A stretch of 16,451 nt of DNA from Desulfosarcina sp. (GTDB lineage: Bacteria; Desulfobacterota; Desulfobacteria; Desulfobacterales; Desulfosarcinaceae), in NCBI GenBank assembly GCA_030642405.1, contig DAOWNV010000025.1, positions 1 through 16,451 of the forward strand. The letters run 5' to 3'. Position 1 is the stretch's first letter. Each line of letters opens with the position of its first letter. The translations under genes were made by a program, and so were the position numbers. This document shows, piece after piece, positions 1 through 7,954 of this stretch. The notes beneath the pieces are model-generated. The model was given only the letters and a program-made list of their open reading frames with translations, was not told the origin of the DNA and did not search any database.

Positions 1-2258
1 ACAAGGCCGGTTTTTTGGTGGATAACGTTTTCAACAGGCCCCCCTTTGTCCGTGACGATGACAGGAAGGCCTGACGCCTGGGCTTCCAGAACCACATTGC
101 CGAACGTATCCGTGGTGCTGGGGAAAATAAAAATATCGCTCGATGCATAGACCGCATCCAAATCATCCCCTTCCAGACGCCCGGTGAAGAGGCAGGGCAG
201 GCCGGTCGTTTCTTTTATCATTTCAGTAACGTAAGGACCTTCTCCAACAACGGTAAGTAATAAATTGTCGTAAGATTCAGCCAAACAACGATAGGCCTGT
301 ACCAGAAGATGAAGATTCTTTTCTTTGGACACCCGTCCCACGTAAACCAGTTTGATCGACTCTCCTGCACATTTCCACTTTTGATAAAAGCCGTTTCGCT
401 TGGATGGATGAAACCGATGGCTATCGATACCACGAGGATACACATGGATTTTATCGCCGCTGATCCCCTTGGCGATCAATTCATCACGGGTACTTTTCGA
501 TGGTGTATATATCCAATCCATCTGATCATAGTACCAAAGGACAAATTTCCACGCCAGCTCTTCCATGAAATGGCTTCCGGTAAGAATCTGAACATACTGT
601 GGTATCTCAGTATGATAGGTCCCGGATATGGGCAGTTTGAGAAACCTGGAAATCGCCAGGCCGGCCAGCCCGATAGGTCCGGGTGTCGCCGTCTGAATAT
701 GGTTGAAGCCTTGGCTGTTACAGTAGTTCAGCATCTCCAACAACGGAGGATAAAAGATTTTCTGCTGTTCATATTCCGGCAGATCATAGGTTCCTATAGG
801 GGTGAAGTGGGCAACGCCTTTTTCCGGTTGCCGGTTCTTGTCGTCACAGGTGATCAGCGTATACTTGCGGTTGGCTGCAGCAGCGCATTGAACTTGCTGT
901 CGCAAGGTTAGTGCAACACCATTGATCTCGTAAAACGTATCCGTGAAGTGGGCGACATGGATGGCATCACCGGAATCAGTGGTCGCTTTATTTGGAGACA
1001 AATCGAAACGTTCCAGAAGCTGTGCCCCCAATTCCCTTCCCATGGTAAATTGGGAAAAAGCGACAAAATAGGGTGCAAGCAGGGTAGTCACCCCGCCTGC
1101 GGATCCAATGGTATGGAAAATATTAAAAACATTAGCCCCTGAGAGATGATCCAGCAGATGGTTTCCAAAGTGTACCATCACCCGGCTGGAAAGCCGGTTG
1201 ACGAATTTAAACCACTGCTGTTCCCTCGACGGGTCCTTTCCTCGCTCATTTTCACTTTGAGCTAATAGACCTGGATCTTCATCAATCAGCTTTTGTGTTT
1301 CAAGCCGTAAAAGGGCGGCAAGAGAATCGGAGAGTGGATGTTTGATGCGTTTTCGCTTTTGTGCACTTAAAAAGAAATAGACCCTGGACAGCATACCTGG
1401 TTCCGGTGCCGGCTCCAGTCCCAGGGAGTTATCCAGAAACCGTACCAGAGGATCTTTGCCGGCGTATCGCCCAAGGTTAAATTTACGCCTGAAAAACTGC
1501 CAGGCGATCCCGTATAAATTGTGGGCCATGGTTTGGGGTGAGGAGACATCAGTGTGTACGACGACCCGACTGTCCGCCCTATCGGAAAATCCCACGTCCG
1601 ACTTCTCTTCACCGAGAAACTCGGTATAGGTTCTGGCGATATTCAGGCCGCTATGGTCATCCGATCCTCCGAACAGTCTCTTCTTATGGGGATTGGGAAA
1701 CCACGGTTCAATTCCGTGCCGGTCGGCCAACCGTGCAATGTCATCAACGAAAAGCGAATTGAGGATGGTTTTCAGGGTTTCATTTTCCCTGCTGTTGCGG
1801 GAACCGTTCAATTCGAAGTTCTGGAACAGCAATAATAACCGTTCGAAATGATCCACGGTCAGCCGGTCATTCACCGCATATAAGGGGTGAGCAATAATAT
1901 TGAAAAGATTCTCCTGCCTGAAATAGGCGGTCAGGTCATAAATATCCTTGCGGATCTTCTGGATTTCATGGTGCTGCGCTTTGGTAATATCCAACGCCAG
2001 CACGTGGAGTTTACATCCGTTTTCAGGAAAATAAGTCGTAACCTCTTCACTCACAAACGTATTCGGCAAGTGTGCAATTTCCAATGCGCCATCGATCCTG
2101 TTGTGATCGGTGATGGTCACATGGGTCATCCCTTTTCGTATTGCGATATCGTACAATTGAAGAGGTTCCGTAAAGCTTTCCGGGCAGTTGAGTTTTTGCA
2201 GAATCCACTGTGACGGACGTTCGGAATACTTGGAGTGTACGTGTAGATCGATCTGCAT
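1..2258 (-). CDS. PHP domain-GT4 glycosyltransferase fusion protein (3' end outside window)
   Basis: One uninterrupted minus-strand frame gives 752 residues and is still open at base 1. Residues 1 to about 230 form a PHP metal-dependent phosphoesterase/deacetylase-like domain: HVH at 6-8, TDHN at 50-53, an acidic EE pair at 71-72, AHP at 123-125 and SDDH at 199-202, matching the metal-ligand motifs of the family. Residues about 230-430 are a linker of unknown fold. From about 433 a GT-B, GT4-type glycosyltransferase begins (DTFYEINGVA at 440-449, YVGR at 639-642, and a TDTFGNVVLEAQA nucleotide-sugar-binding motif at 716-728). About 40-80 C-terminal residues are probably missing. The ATG follows AAAGGG, and the upstream radical SAM gene stops only 12 nt away, so the two are probably co-transcribed. 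Acceptor and donor sugars are unknown. The PHP part might deacetylate or hydrolyse a glycan or lipid intermediate, but that is inference. Confidence 0.88.
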   Translation of the reverse strand, partial: MQIDLHVHSKYSERPSQWILQKLNCPESFTEPLQLYDIAIRKGMTHVTITDHNRIDGALEIAHLPNTFVSEEVTTYFPENGCKLHVLALDITKAQHHEIQKIRKDIYDLTAYFRQENLFNIIAHPLYAVNDRLTVDHFERLLLLFQNFELNGSRNSRENETLKTILNSLFVDDIARLADRHGIEPWFPNPHKKRLFGGSDDHSGLNIARTYTEFLGEEKSDVGFSDRADSRVVVHTDVSSPQTMAHNLYGIAWQFFRRKFNLGRYAGKDPLVRFLDNSLGLEPAPEPGMLSRVYFFLSAQKRKRIKHPLSDSLAALLRLETQKLIDEDPGLLAQSENERGKDPSREQQWFKFVNRLSSRVMVHFGNHLLDHLSGANVFNIFHTIGSAGGVTTLLAPYFVAFSQFTMGRELGAQLLERFDLSPNKATTDSGDAIHVAHFTDTFYEINGVALTLRQQVQCAAAANRKYTLITCDDKNRQPEKGVAHFTPIGTYDLPEYEQQKIFYPPLLEMLNYCNSQGFNHIQTATPGPIGLAGLAISRFLKLPISGTYHTEIPQYVQILTGSHFMEELAWKFVLWYYDQMDWIYTPSKSTRDELIAKGISGDKIHVYPRGIDSHRFHPSKRNGFYQKWKCAGESIKLVYVGRVSKEKNLHLLVQAYRCLAESYDNLLLTVVGEGPYVTEMIKETTGLPCLFTGRLEGDDLDAVYASSDIFIFPSTTDTFGNVVLEAQASGLPVIVTDKGGPVENVIHQKTGL

Positions 2259-2270
2259 CTTAAGCCCTTT

Positions 2271-3647
2271 CTATTGAGTGTCTATACGCAAATGTGGGAT
2301 TTTGGTCGAGATCAAGGCTTGGGAAAACTTTAAAAAATGATGCGTTTTTCCACTTTGTTTTTTTGAAAAGAGCCGTGAGAATCGTTTTAACTTCTCATTA
2401 TTCGGTGGCAGACGGCCATCAAAAAAGTCACAGGCATGATAATAGATCAGGTCCGTGCCCCATACCCGCAATGCCTCCGGGTGCATTGCAAAACGTCGAA
2501 CCAGTCCAAGTGGATCGGCCACCATTTCGAGCAAAGGACCCAGCAACTCTGAAGGATCACGAAAACACTCCCAGTCGCATTGTCGGCAGGCCTGGTCTTC
2601 CGGCATCGGCCGGATTCGGGAAAGGTTCATTTCCGGTAATTCGCCAAGATCCTCGATTCCCCGGTATCCGCATGGATATGTGTGCCCATCGGCGGCATTG
2701 ATGAAAAAGAAATCAACTCCTCCACGACACCCGTAGGTTGCTTTCTTGTCATGCTCGGTTCCGTATTGACGCACAAGCGAGGCTAACGAACAAACCGGGG
2801 AGAAGATGCGAATTTTCGACCGAAACTGCTTAATGGCGGAAATCAGAGCCTTGAACAACATCTGTTTTTCCGCTCTGGTAAAACGAACGATATTTTCGAC
2901 GGTTGTGGCGGCATATACGGCACTCAACCCCTTTTCCATCTCTTGTTCATCAATGCTCATGGGGTAGCATGTGTTGGCCATGGTGAAACCCAGATCGATA
3001 GCCCGCTGGTAGAATCGTTTCAGAGCGTTTTTAAATCGTTCGTAGAAAACTTCCAAATAATCGTTTTCCGATATGAATGCAGCTCTTGCCAAATTTCCGG
3101 TTGCAACACCACCCACGTTCCGGTTGATTCCCAGATTCACTGCCGGAAAGATACCATTGTCATGAAAAATAGGTAATGCCTTCTCGATACCGGAAACAAT
3201 GCCCGGAAACCCACGCATCGTTTCATGAATGCCGTCTACGGCCGAATCCAAACTGATCCAGAAATTTCGCAAAGGTGTGCCGGCAAGTTGTTCCGCAATC
3301 TTTTTTACCCGGTCCTCAGACCACTTTTTTTTAGCATTGGCAAATACAAAGCCATTGGTTCCCGTTCGGATAAAGGGAATCCCGGCGCTGCCGGCATAAT
3401 TGATCAACTCCACCAGGCGATCAATATCCAATAACGGCTCTCCACCGGTAAATGATATGGCTTGAACACCTTTTTCTGCTGCAGCGTCAATGATCCGTTT
3501 AATTCTATCCGTATCCAGCGTAGAACGGGCAAAAAGTTCGGTCACACGCATGCCGCATTGCGGACAGCGGGCATTACAACGGTCGGTAATCTGTATGACC
3601 ACCTGACCTGGAATGCGGTTTGAAAGGATAGAATTGATTATGTTCAT
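2271..3647 (-). CDS. radical SAM protein with cysteine-rich SPASM/twitch-like C-terminus
   Basis: A 458-residue radical SAM enzyme. CNARCPQC (Cys24, Cys28, Cys31) is the CxxxCxxC ligand set for the SAM-binding [4Fe-4S] cluster, and TGGEP at 67-71 is the SAM-binding GGEP motif. The C-terminal part holds Cys286, Cys307, Cys326 and a C-x2-C-x3-C group at 354-361, which resembles a SPASM or twitch domain carrying an auxiliary cluster. Such domains occur in enzymes that mature peptides and in some that act on lipids or cofactors; the substrate here cannot be read from the sequence. The ATG is preceded by CAGGAA at a rather long spacing of about 12 nt. The gene ends 12 nt before the PHP-glycosyltransferase gene, so a shared pathway is likely. 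No precursor peptide gene was found in the flanking gap. Expression in an anaerobe fits the oxygen-sensitive clusters. Confidence 0.85.
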   Translation of the reverse strand: MNIINSILSNRIPGQVVIQITDRCNARCPQCGMRVTELFARSTLDTDRIKRIIDAAAEKGVQAISFTGGEPLLDIDRLVELINYAGSAGIPFIRTGTNGFVFANAKKKWSEDRVKKIAEQLAGTPLRNFWISLDSAVDGIHETMRGFPGIVSGIEKALPIFHDNGIFPAVNLGINRNVGGVATGNLARAAFISENDYLEVFYERFKNALKRFYQRAIDLGFTMANTCYPMSIDEQEMEKGLSAVYAATTVENIVRFTRAEKQMLFKALISAIKQFRSKIRIFSPVCSLASLVRQYGTEHDKKATYGCRGGVDFFFINAADGHTYPCGYRGIEDLGELPEMNLSRIRPMPEDQACRQCDWECFRDPSELLGPLLEMVADPLGLVRRFAMHPEALRVWGTDLIYYHACDFFDGRLPPNNEKLKRFSRLFSKKQSGKTHHFLKFSQALISTKIPHLRIDTQ

Positions 3648-4009
3648 TGGTTTGTTTAGTTCCTGGTTTATTGTTTGGAAATAAAGTTAATCGACAAATA
3701 CCCTCTTTTTTGTTTCCAAAATGTTAGCTTATTGTTTGATTTTTATTACCGGCCCAAGTTTAACGAGATTCTAATTACTGCCTCGTAAAAAAAGGTGGGT
3801 GTAGGCCCTTTGAGGTATTCCGGGTAGAAAAGAACTAATGTTATTGGATATCGAAAGCAGGATTAGGAGGGAGCAAAATTGCAGCCCTGGTCGGCGTCAA
3901 TATTACTAATGTCTTTACGGCACCACTGATTTATCCGATTAATTATTGGGTGGGAATGAAGGTAGCAGGTGTCTCCGAGCAGTTCGAATGGCCACCTGCA
4001 TTCGATTTC
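3648..4009. other. 362-bp gap between radical SAM gene and ugd
   Basis: This gap holds the upstream region of the radical SAM gene and, on the plus strand at its right end, a decayed DUF2062-like fragment described separately. No intrinsic terminator for ugd is visible: there is no GC-rich hairpin followed by a T-run in the minus direction. A minus-strand promoter for the radical SAM gene is expected within about 3660-3760, which is AT-rich, but no convincing -35/-10 pair could be assigned. Confidence 0.5.
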
Positions 4010-4010
4010 T
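3854..4010 (+). pseudogene. fragment of a DUF2062-family membrane protein gene
   Basis: In the plus-strand frame through 3869 the translation reads GGSKIAALVGVNITNVFTA followed by PLIYPINYWVGMKVAG. This strongly resembles the core of DUF2062 proteins, whose typical pattern is 'NK-AALLGVWITNPLTAP-IY---Y-VG'. The frame is closed upstream by TAA at 3836-3838. No start codon, ribosome site or upstream DUF2062 segment is present, and the frame continues antisense into the 3' end of ugd until a TGA near 4082. Only about 45-50 of the expected 150-200 residues remain, so this is read as a relic of a deleted or recombined gene. The family assignment is from memory of the motif, not a search. Confidence 0.55.
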
Positions 4011-5362
4011 TAACTGCAATTATCCGCCATTACCGGCTGCCCCCCTACACTAAAGTAGGAAAACCCCATCTCTTTCATAAATGATCGGGCAAAAAGGTTC
4101 CTTCCGTCAAAAATAATAGGACCGGTGAGCATCTTTTTCATTCGATTGAAATCCGGATTGCGGAACTGGTTCCAATCGGTGACGACGGCAAGGGCATCAG
4201 AGCCCTCAAGAATCGCATATTGGTCATCCTCCACCACAACCATATCATTGTCCTTGAGAACAGATTTCGCATTGCTTCCGGCAACAGGATCAAATGCTTT
4301 GACCTTCATACCTGAATCGGTAAGGGATCTAATGATGTCCAATGCGGCTGATTCACGCATATCGTCGGTATTGGCTTTAAAGGCAAGCCCCCACATGGCG
4401 ACCGTCTTTCCCTCAAGCCCACCTCGATTTTTAAAATAGGAACGGATCTTCTCGGCAAGCATCACTTTCTGTCGGTTATTCACCAGATCAACCGCTTCCA
4501 CAAGACTGGGTTGACAATTGTTTTCCCTGGCCGTATTGATCAGCGCCCGTACATCTTTGGGGAAACAGGACCCGCCGTACCCCACACCGGGATAAATAAA
4601 ATGATACCCGATTCGCCGATCGGAACCTATCCCCGCCCTAACCTCGCGAACATCCGCACCCACATGTTCACAGATATTTGCCACTTCATTCATAAATGAA
4701 ATTTTTGTGGCCAGCATGCAATTGGCGGCATACTTCGTCATTTCCGCGCTTCGAATGCCCATGATGATCATTTTGTCCCTACTTCTGGCAAAAGGTGCGT
4801 AAAGGGTTTCCAACAGTTTTGCCGTTCTCACATTGTCAGTTCCAACAATCACACGGTCGGGCTTTAAAAAATCGTTGACCGCTCCCCCCTCTTTCAAAAA
4901 TTCCGGATTCGATACCACATCAAACTCCACAGAGAGCCCTCTTTCCTGCAATTGTTTTTGGATAGTCGTTCTTACCCGATCAGCCGTCCCTACCGGCACG
5001 GTCGATTTGTTGATGATGATCTTATAATCGGTGAGGATTTCACCAATCTGCCGCGCAACCGTATCCACGTAACTAAGGTCACACGACCCGTCAGAGTTGG
5101 AGGGTGTTCCAACGCAACTGAAAACGAAAAGGGCGTCCTTCATCCCTTTCTTGAGATCGGTACTGAATGTCAGCCGCCCTTCCGCTGCGTTTCTACTGAC
5201 CAACGTTTCAAGTCCGGGTTCAAAAATATGGACTTTTCCGCTGCTAAGTTGTTCGATTACATGGGGGTTGACATCCACGCACACCACATCATTGCCCATC
5301 TCTGCAAAGCAAGCCGCGGCCACAAGCCCGACATACCCGGTTCCAACAATACAAATATTCAT
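4010..5362 (-). CDS. ugd: UDP-glucose 6-dehydrogenase
   Basis: A 450-residue cytosolic enzyme that oxidises UDP-glucose to UDP-glucuronate with two NAD+, supplying precursor for capsule, exopolysaccharide or LPS sugars. The N-terminal Rossmann domain starts at once with the NAD-binding motif GTGYVG at 7-12. STVPVGT (120-126) and NPEFLKEG (152-159) are family signatures. The catalytic cysteine lies in GYGGSCFPKD at about residue 266. The C-terminal UDP-binding domain carries GLAFKANTDDMRES; most family members have a proline where this one has the alanine in AFKA. The ATG follows AAGGA at a 7-nt spacing. It lies 93 nt downstream of rubrerythrin with no visible terminator between, so the two may share a transcript although their roles differ. 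A related GDP-mannose or UDP-ManNAc dehydrogenase is possible, but the motif set and length fit Ugd best. Confidence 0.93.
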   Translation of the reverse strand: MNICIVGTGYVGLVAAACFAEMGNDVVCVDVNPHVIEQLSSGKVHIFEPGLETLVSRNAAEGRLTFSTDLKKGMKDALFVFSCVGTPSNSDGSCDLSYVDTVARQIGEILTDYKIIINKSTVPVGTADRVRTTIQKQLQERGLSVEFDVVSNPEFLKEGGAVNDFLKPDRVIVGTDNVRTAKLLETLYAPFARSRDKMIIMGIRSAEMTKYAANCMLATKISFMNEVANICEHVGADVREVRAGIGSDRRIGYHFIYPGVGYGGSCFPKDVRALINTARENNCQPSLVEAVDLVNNRQKVMLAEKIRSYFKNRGGLEGKTVAMWGLAFKANTDDMRESAALDIIRSLTDSGMKVKAFDPVAGSNAKSVLKDNDMVVVEDDQYAILEGSDALAVVTDWNQFRNPDFNRMKKMLTGPIIFDGRNLFARSFMKEMGFSYFSVGGQPVMADNCS

Positions 5363-5455
5363 GAGCTATCCTTTCCAGCCGGTCATGCATTCCCTCTGGT
5401 TTATAAAACAATCTCAATGATACGATTCATGCAAAACTTTTCGATTAAACCTGCT

Positions 5456-5962
5456 TTACGACTCGATAGTTTTGAATTTCTCCGGAGGAGCACTACACAC
5501 CGGACATTTTTTAGGAATCTTTTTATCGGTTACATAGCCACACACCTTACATACTTGGTAGGCTTTGACCTGATCCTTGATTACATTCATAATTGCCCGT
5601 TCATAAAGTTTGGCGTGGCTCCCCTCTGCATCCCTGGCATGGCTGAAAACCAATGCCGCGGCGATCTCGCCCTCTTCTTCGGCGTCCTTGATAAAATCGG
5701 GATATACGTTTTCGCTGACTGATTTTTCTCTCTGGAATGATAATTCCAAGTTCGTATCCGTGTCTTTGACAATCAGGTCCTTCACAAGATTCAACTGCCG
5801 GGTGGCATGCACCCGTTCCGCTTCAGCAATGGCACGGAACAACAAAGCAATCTGTGGGATCTCCTCATCCTGAGCTCTTTGTGCGTATGCCTGCAGACGA
5901 AAGTACGCTTTCGCTTCTCCGATAAATGCTTTGTGAATATTCTCCTTGGTCTTTGGCTTCAT
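5456..5962 (-). CDS. rbr: rubrerythrin (diiron peroxidase)
   Basis: A 168-residue protein with the two-domain layout of rubrerythrin. Residues 1 to about 132 form a ferritin-like four-helix bundle with diiron-site candidates Glu16, Glu49-x2-His52, Glu in the EEEGE run at 95-99, and Glu113-x2-His116. The C-terminal rubredoxin-like domain holds Cys138-x2-Cys141 and Cys153-x2-Cys156 for one FeCys4 centre. In anaerobes this protein reduces hydrogen peroxide in the cytoplasm using electrons from rubredoxin or NAD(P)H oxidoreductases. The ATG has a strong GGAGGA ribosome site about 5 nt upstream. The gene follows the phoR terminator, so it needs its own promoter within roughly 5975-6030. An AT-rich TATAAC element lies there, but no clear -35 could be assigned. 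No PerR box was convincing. Confidence 0.95.
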   Translation of the reverse strand: MKPKTKENIHKAFIGEAKAYFRLQAYAQRAQDEEIPQIALLFRAIAEAERVHATRQLNLVKDLIVKDTDTNLELSFQREKSVSENVYPDFIKDAEEEGEIAAALVFSHARDAEGSHAKLYERAIMNVIKDQVKAYQVCKVCGYVTDKKIPKKCPVCSAPPEKFKTIES

Positions 5963-6030
5963 TGAATCCTCCGTATAAAAAAATAGTTATAATTCTCAAC
6001 CGGATACAATTCCATTTTACTCCAAATCAA

Positions 6031-6075
6031 ACAAAAAAGACAAGGGGCCTCTGATCTTTTCAGAAAGCCCCCCTT
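6031..6075 (-). terminator. intrinsic terminator of the pst-pho operon
   Basis: On the minus strand a GC-rich hairpin (left arm AAGGGGGGCTTTCTG, right arm TCAGAGGCCCCTT, short A-rich loop) is followed at once by GTCTTTTTT. The arms pair over about 12-13 bp with one small bulge or mismatch region. It lies 85-130 nt downstream of the phoR stop and before rubrerythrin, which is the expected place for the end of the phosphate operon. There is no T-run on the plus-strand side, so it acts in one direction. Confidence 0.88.
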
Positions 6076-6159
6076 ACAACTACCCATAAATGATGATAAT
6101 CAGTCGATCAAAAGAACAACTCGTTTGAACATTGGTTCATAAATGTGCCGGCACTGATC

Positions 6160-7944
6160 CTAAGATTTCCTTTCCGCCGGTAAACACAGCGTAAAGGTGC
6201 TTCCCTTTGCTATCTCACTCTCAACGGTAACATTGCCTCCGTGAGCCTGGGTAATGTGCTTGACGATAGCCAATCCCAATCCGGTTCCACCCAGTTTCCT
6301 GCTCCGTGCCTTGTCCACCCGATAAAACCGTTCGAACAGGCGAGGCAAATGCTTTTTTGAGATACCGATCCCATGATCGATAAAGCGGATTTGAATTTCA
6401 TCATTCACATTTTTTACATTAATAAGAATGGCGCTTTTTTCCGGACTGTATTTGATCGCATTATCAAGCAGGTTCACGGCCGCTTGCTCCAAGAGGGTGA
6501 CATCAACGCAACCGCTGATATCCGCATCACACGAGAGCTTTACATCGATTCCTTTCTTTTTGATGGCATCGCTGCAAATTCCGATAGCCGTATTCAGGAC
6601 ATCCTCAATTGAACAGCGTTCAAACCCGATTTGCTGGATTTCATCGTCCCGTTCGATGCGCGATAGTTGCATCAGGTCCTCGATGATGGTTGCCAGACGG
6701 TTGACATGCTTGTCGATAATGGCAAGGAAACGCCGGGTCTCTTCCTGGTCCTCCAAATCACTCGTAGATAGCGTCTCGACGAATCCTTTTATGGCGGTCA
6801 AAGGGGTTCTGATCTCGTGGGAAACAGAAGCTGCAAAATCGCGCCGGATGCTCTCCAACCTACGTAATTGGGTGACATCACTAAAGACCACCAGCCCCCC
6901 CATCCGTTTCCGGACGGGATGGTAAAGTGCTGTACAATGAATATTGAAAATGCGCTCCCCCTGTTTATGAAATACGATATCCGATTCAATACTTTCTCCG
7001 GTTGCGAGGCTCCTGTTCAATACTTTCTGGAAATCATGGTTGCGAATGATTTCAAGGATACTCCGGCCCGAAATGGTCTCTTTTTTGACACCAAACATCC
7101 GGGCTGCAGCAAGATTAATACTTATCACGCGCTGGTCCAGATCTGTAGCGATAACCCCTTCTCTCATGCTGGCCAGCACCGCCTCCGTCAGTTTTCGCTG
7201 ATTGGAGATTTCATCCATCCGATCCTGGAGTTGCTGGGCCATTTTGTTCATGGATTCGGCCAATCCGGAAAATTCTTTTGTTGTCGTGGGCGGCAACCGG
7301 TGCTGGAGGTCACCTGAGGCAAAACGCTTTGCCCCATCACGCATTCGTTCAATGGGGACGGATATCTTTTTGGATATGTACCAACTGAATACCGAAGCCA
7401 GCAAAGCCACAAGCAGGGCGGCGATGGCAATGCGCGCGCGGATCATCCCGATACGTTCATCAATGGCTGTAGCAGGAATGGATGTACGAAGAACCCCAGC
7501 CATTGCTTTGTCCACCTTCAGCGGAAATGCCACATACATCATGTCCTGTTCCAATGTATCGCTGTATCGAACGATCACGCCCACATTTCCCTGATACGCA
7601 TCTTGAATCTCTTCCCGATCCATATGGTTTTTCATATGGGCGGGCATCTTTTCGGAATCGCCGACGACCTTCCCATCAGGCAAAACCACGGTAACACGGG
7701 TAATAGTGTCACCGGCCGCTTCCTTGCATAACTGATCAATTTTGGAAGCGTTTAGTGGGGAAAGAAGGCGGGTCACCTGTTTTTCAAGCAGTCGCCCGTT
7801 GATTTCCAAATTCGTTTGGGTTCTCTCCAGATAGAACCGCTGGGTATAATTCAATGCATACCAGCATACTGCAAATAGAGAGAGCAGCATGATCAGCAAG
7901 TAGGAGGGAAACAATCGGTAGAAGAGTTTTTTTTCTTTTTTCAT
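6160..7944 (-). CDS. phoR: phosphate-regulon sensor histidine kinase PhoR
   Basis: A 594-residue inner-membrane kinase that autophosphorylates and passes phosphate to PhoB. Layout: TM1 about 11-31; a periplasmic sensor region about 35-165; TM2 about 170-190; HAMP about 191-243; PAS about 253-360; HisKA with the phospho-acceptor His376 in SHEIRTPL; HATPase_c with the N-box Asn495 in NLLDNAIKYS, DHGIGI at 523-528 and GTGLGLA at 553-559. The sizeable periplasmic loop fits the long PhoR form of deltaproteobacteria and Firmicutes rather than the short E. coli form. ATG 7944 is chosen: it lies 10 nt after the phoB stop. A TTG start at 7998 would add 18 residues overlapping phoB, with no ribosome site. 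The start region has an A8 run. The last gene of the operon, it is followed by a strong terminator. Confidence 0.92.
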   Translation of the reverse strand: MKKEKKLFYRLFPSYLLIMLLSLFAVCWYALNYTQRFYLERTQTNLEINGRLLEKQVTRLLSPLNASKIDQLCKEAAGDTITRVTVVLPDGKVVGDSEKMPAHMKNHMDREEIQDAYQGNVGVIVRYSDTLEQDMMYVAFPLKVDKAMAGVLRTSIPATAIDERIGMIRARIAIAALLVALLASVFSWYISKKISVPIERMRDGAKRFASGDLQHRLPPTTTKEFSGLAESMNKMAQQLQDRMDEISNQRKLTEAVLASMREGVIATDLDQRVISINLAAARMFGVKKETISGRSILEIIRNHDFQKVLNRSLATGESIESDIVFHKQGERIFNIHCTALYHPVRKRMGGLVVFSDVTQLRRLESIRRDFAASVSHEIRTPLTAIKGFVETLSTSDLEDQEETRRFLAIIDKHVNRLATIIEDLMQLSRIERDDEIQQIGFERCSIEDVLNTAIGICSDAIKKKGIDVKLSCDADISGCVDVTLLEQAAVNLLDNAIKYSPEKSAILINVKNVNDEIQIRFIDHGIGISKKHLPRLFERFYRVDKARSRKLGGTGLGLAIVKHITQAHGGNVTVESEIAKGSTFTLCLPAERKS

Positions 7945-7954
7945 GGATAAATTT

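Noticed and set aside
309..911. 200-residue plus-strand open frame
   Set aside because: It is antisense to the PHP-glycosyltransferase frame, whose motifs are unambiguous; it has no ribosome site and its translation shows no recognisable domain.
3673..3721. Inverted repeat TTTGGAAA / TTTCCAAA as a terminator or operator
   Set aside because: The arms are AT-rich, more than 30 nt apart and lack a T-run in a useful position; likely chance.
4952..5722. 256-residue plus-strand open frame across ugd and rubrerythrin
   Set aside because: It is antisense to two clearly identified genes and spans the gap between them; no domain or ribosome site.
5975..6000. PerR-like TTATAATT upstream of rubrerythrin
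   Set aside because: Only one half-site of the inverted repeat is present; the other half does not match.
6091..6104. Fur-like TGATGATAATCAGT sequence downstream of phoR
   Set aside because: It lies before the operon terminator, not at a promoter, and matches only part of the 19-bp Fur consensus.
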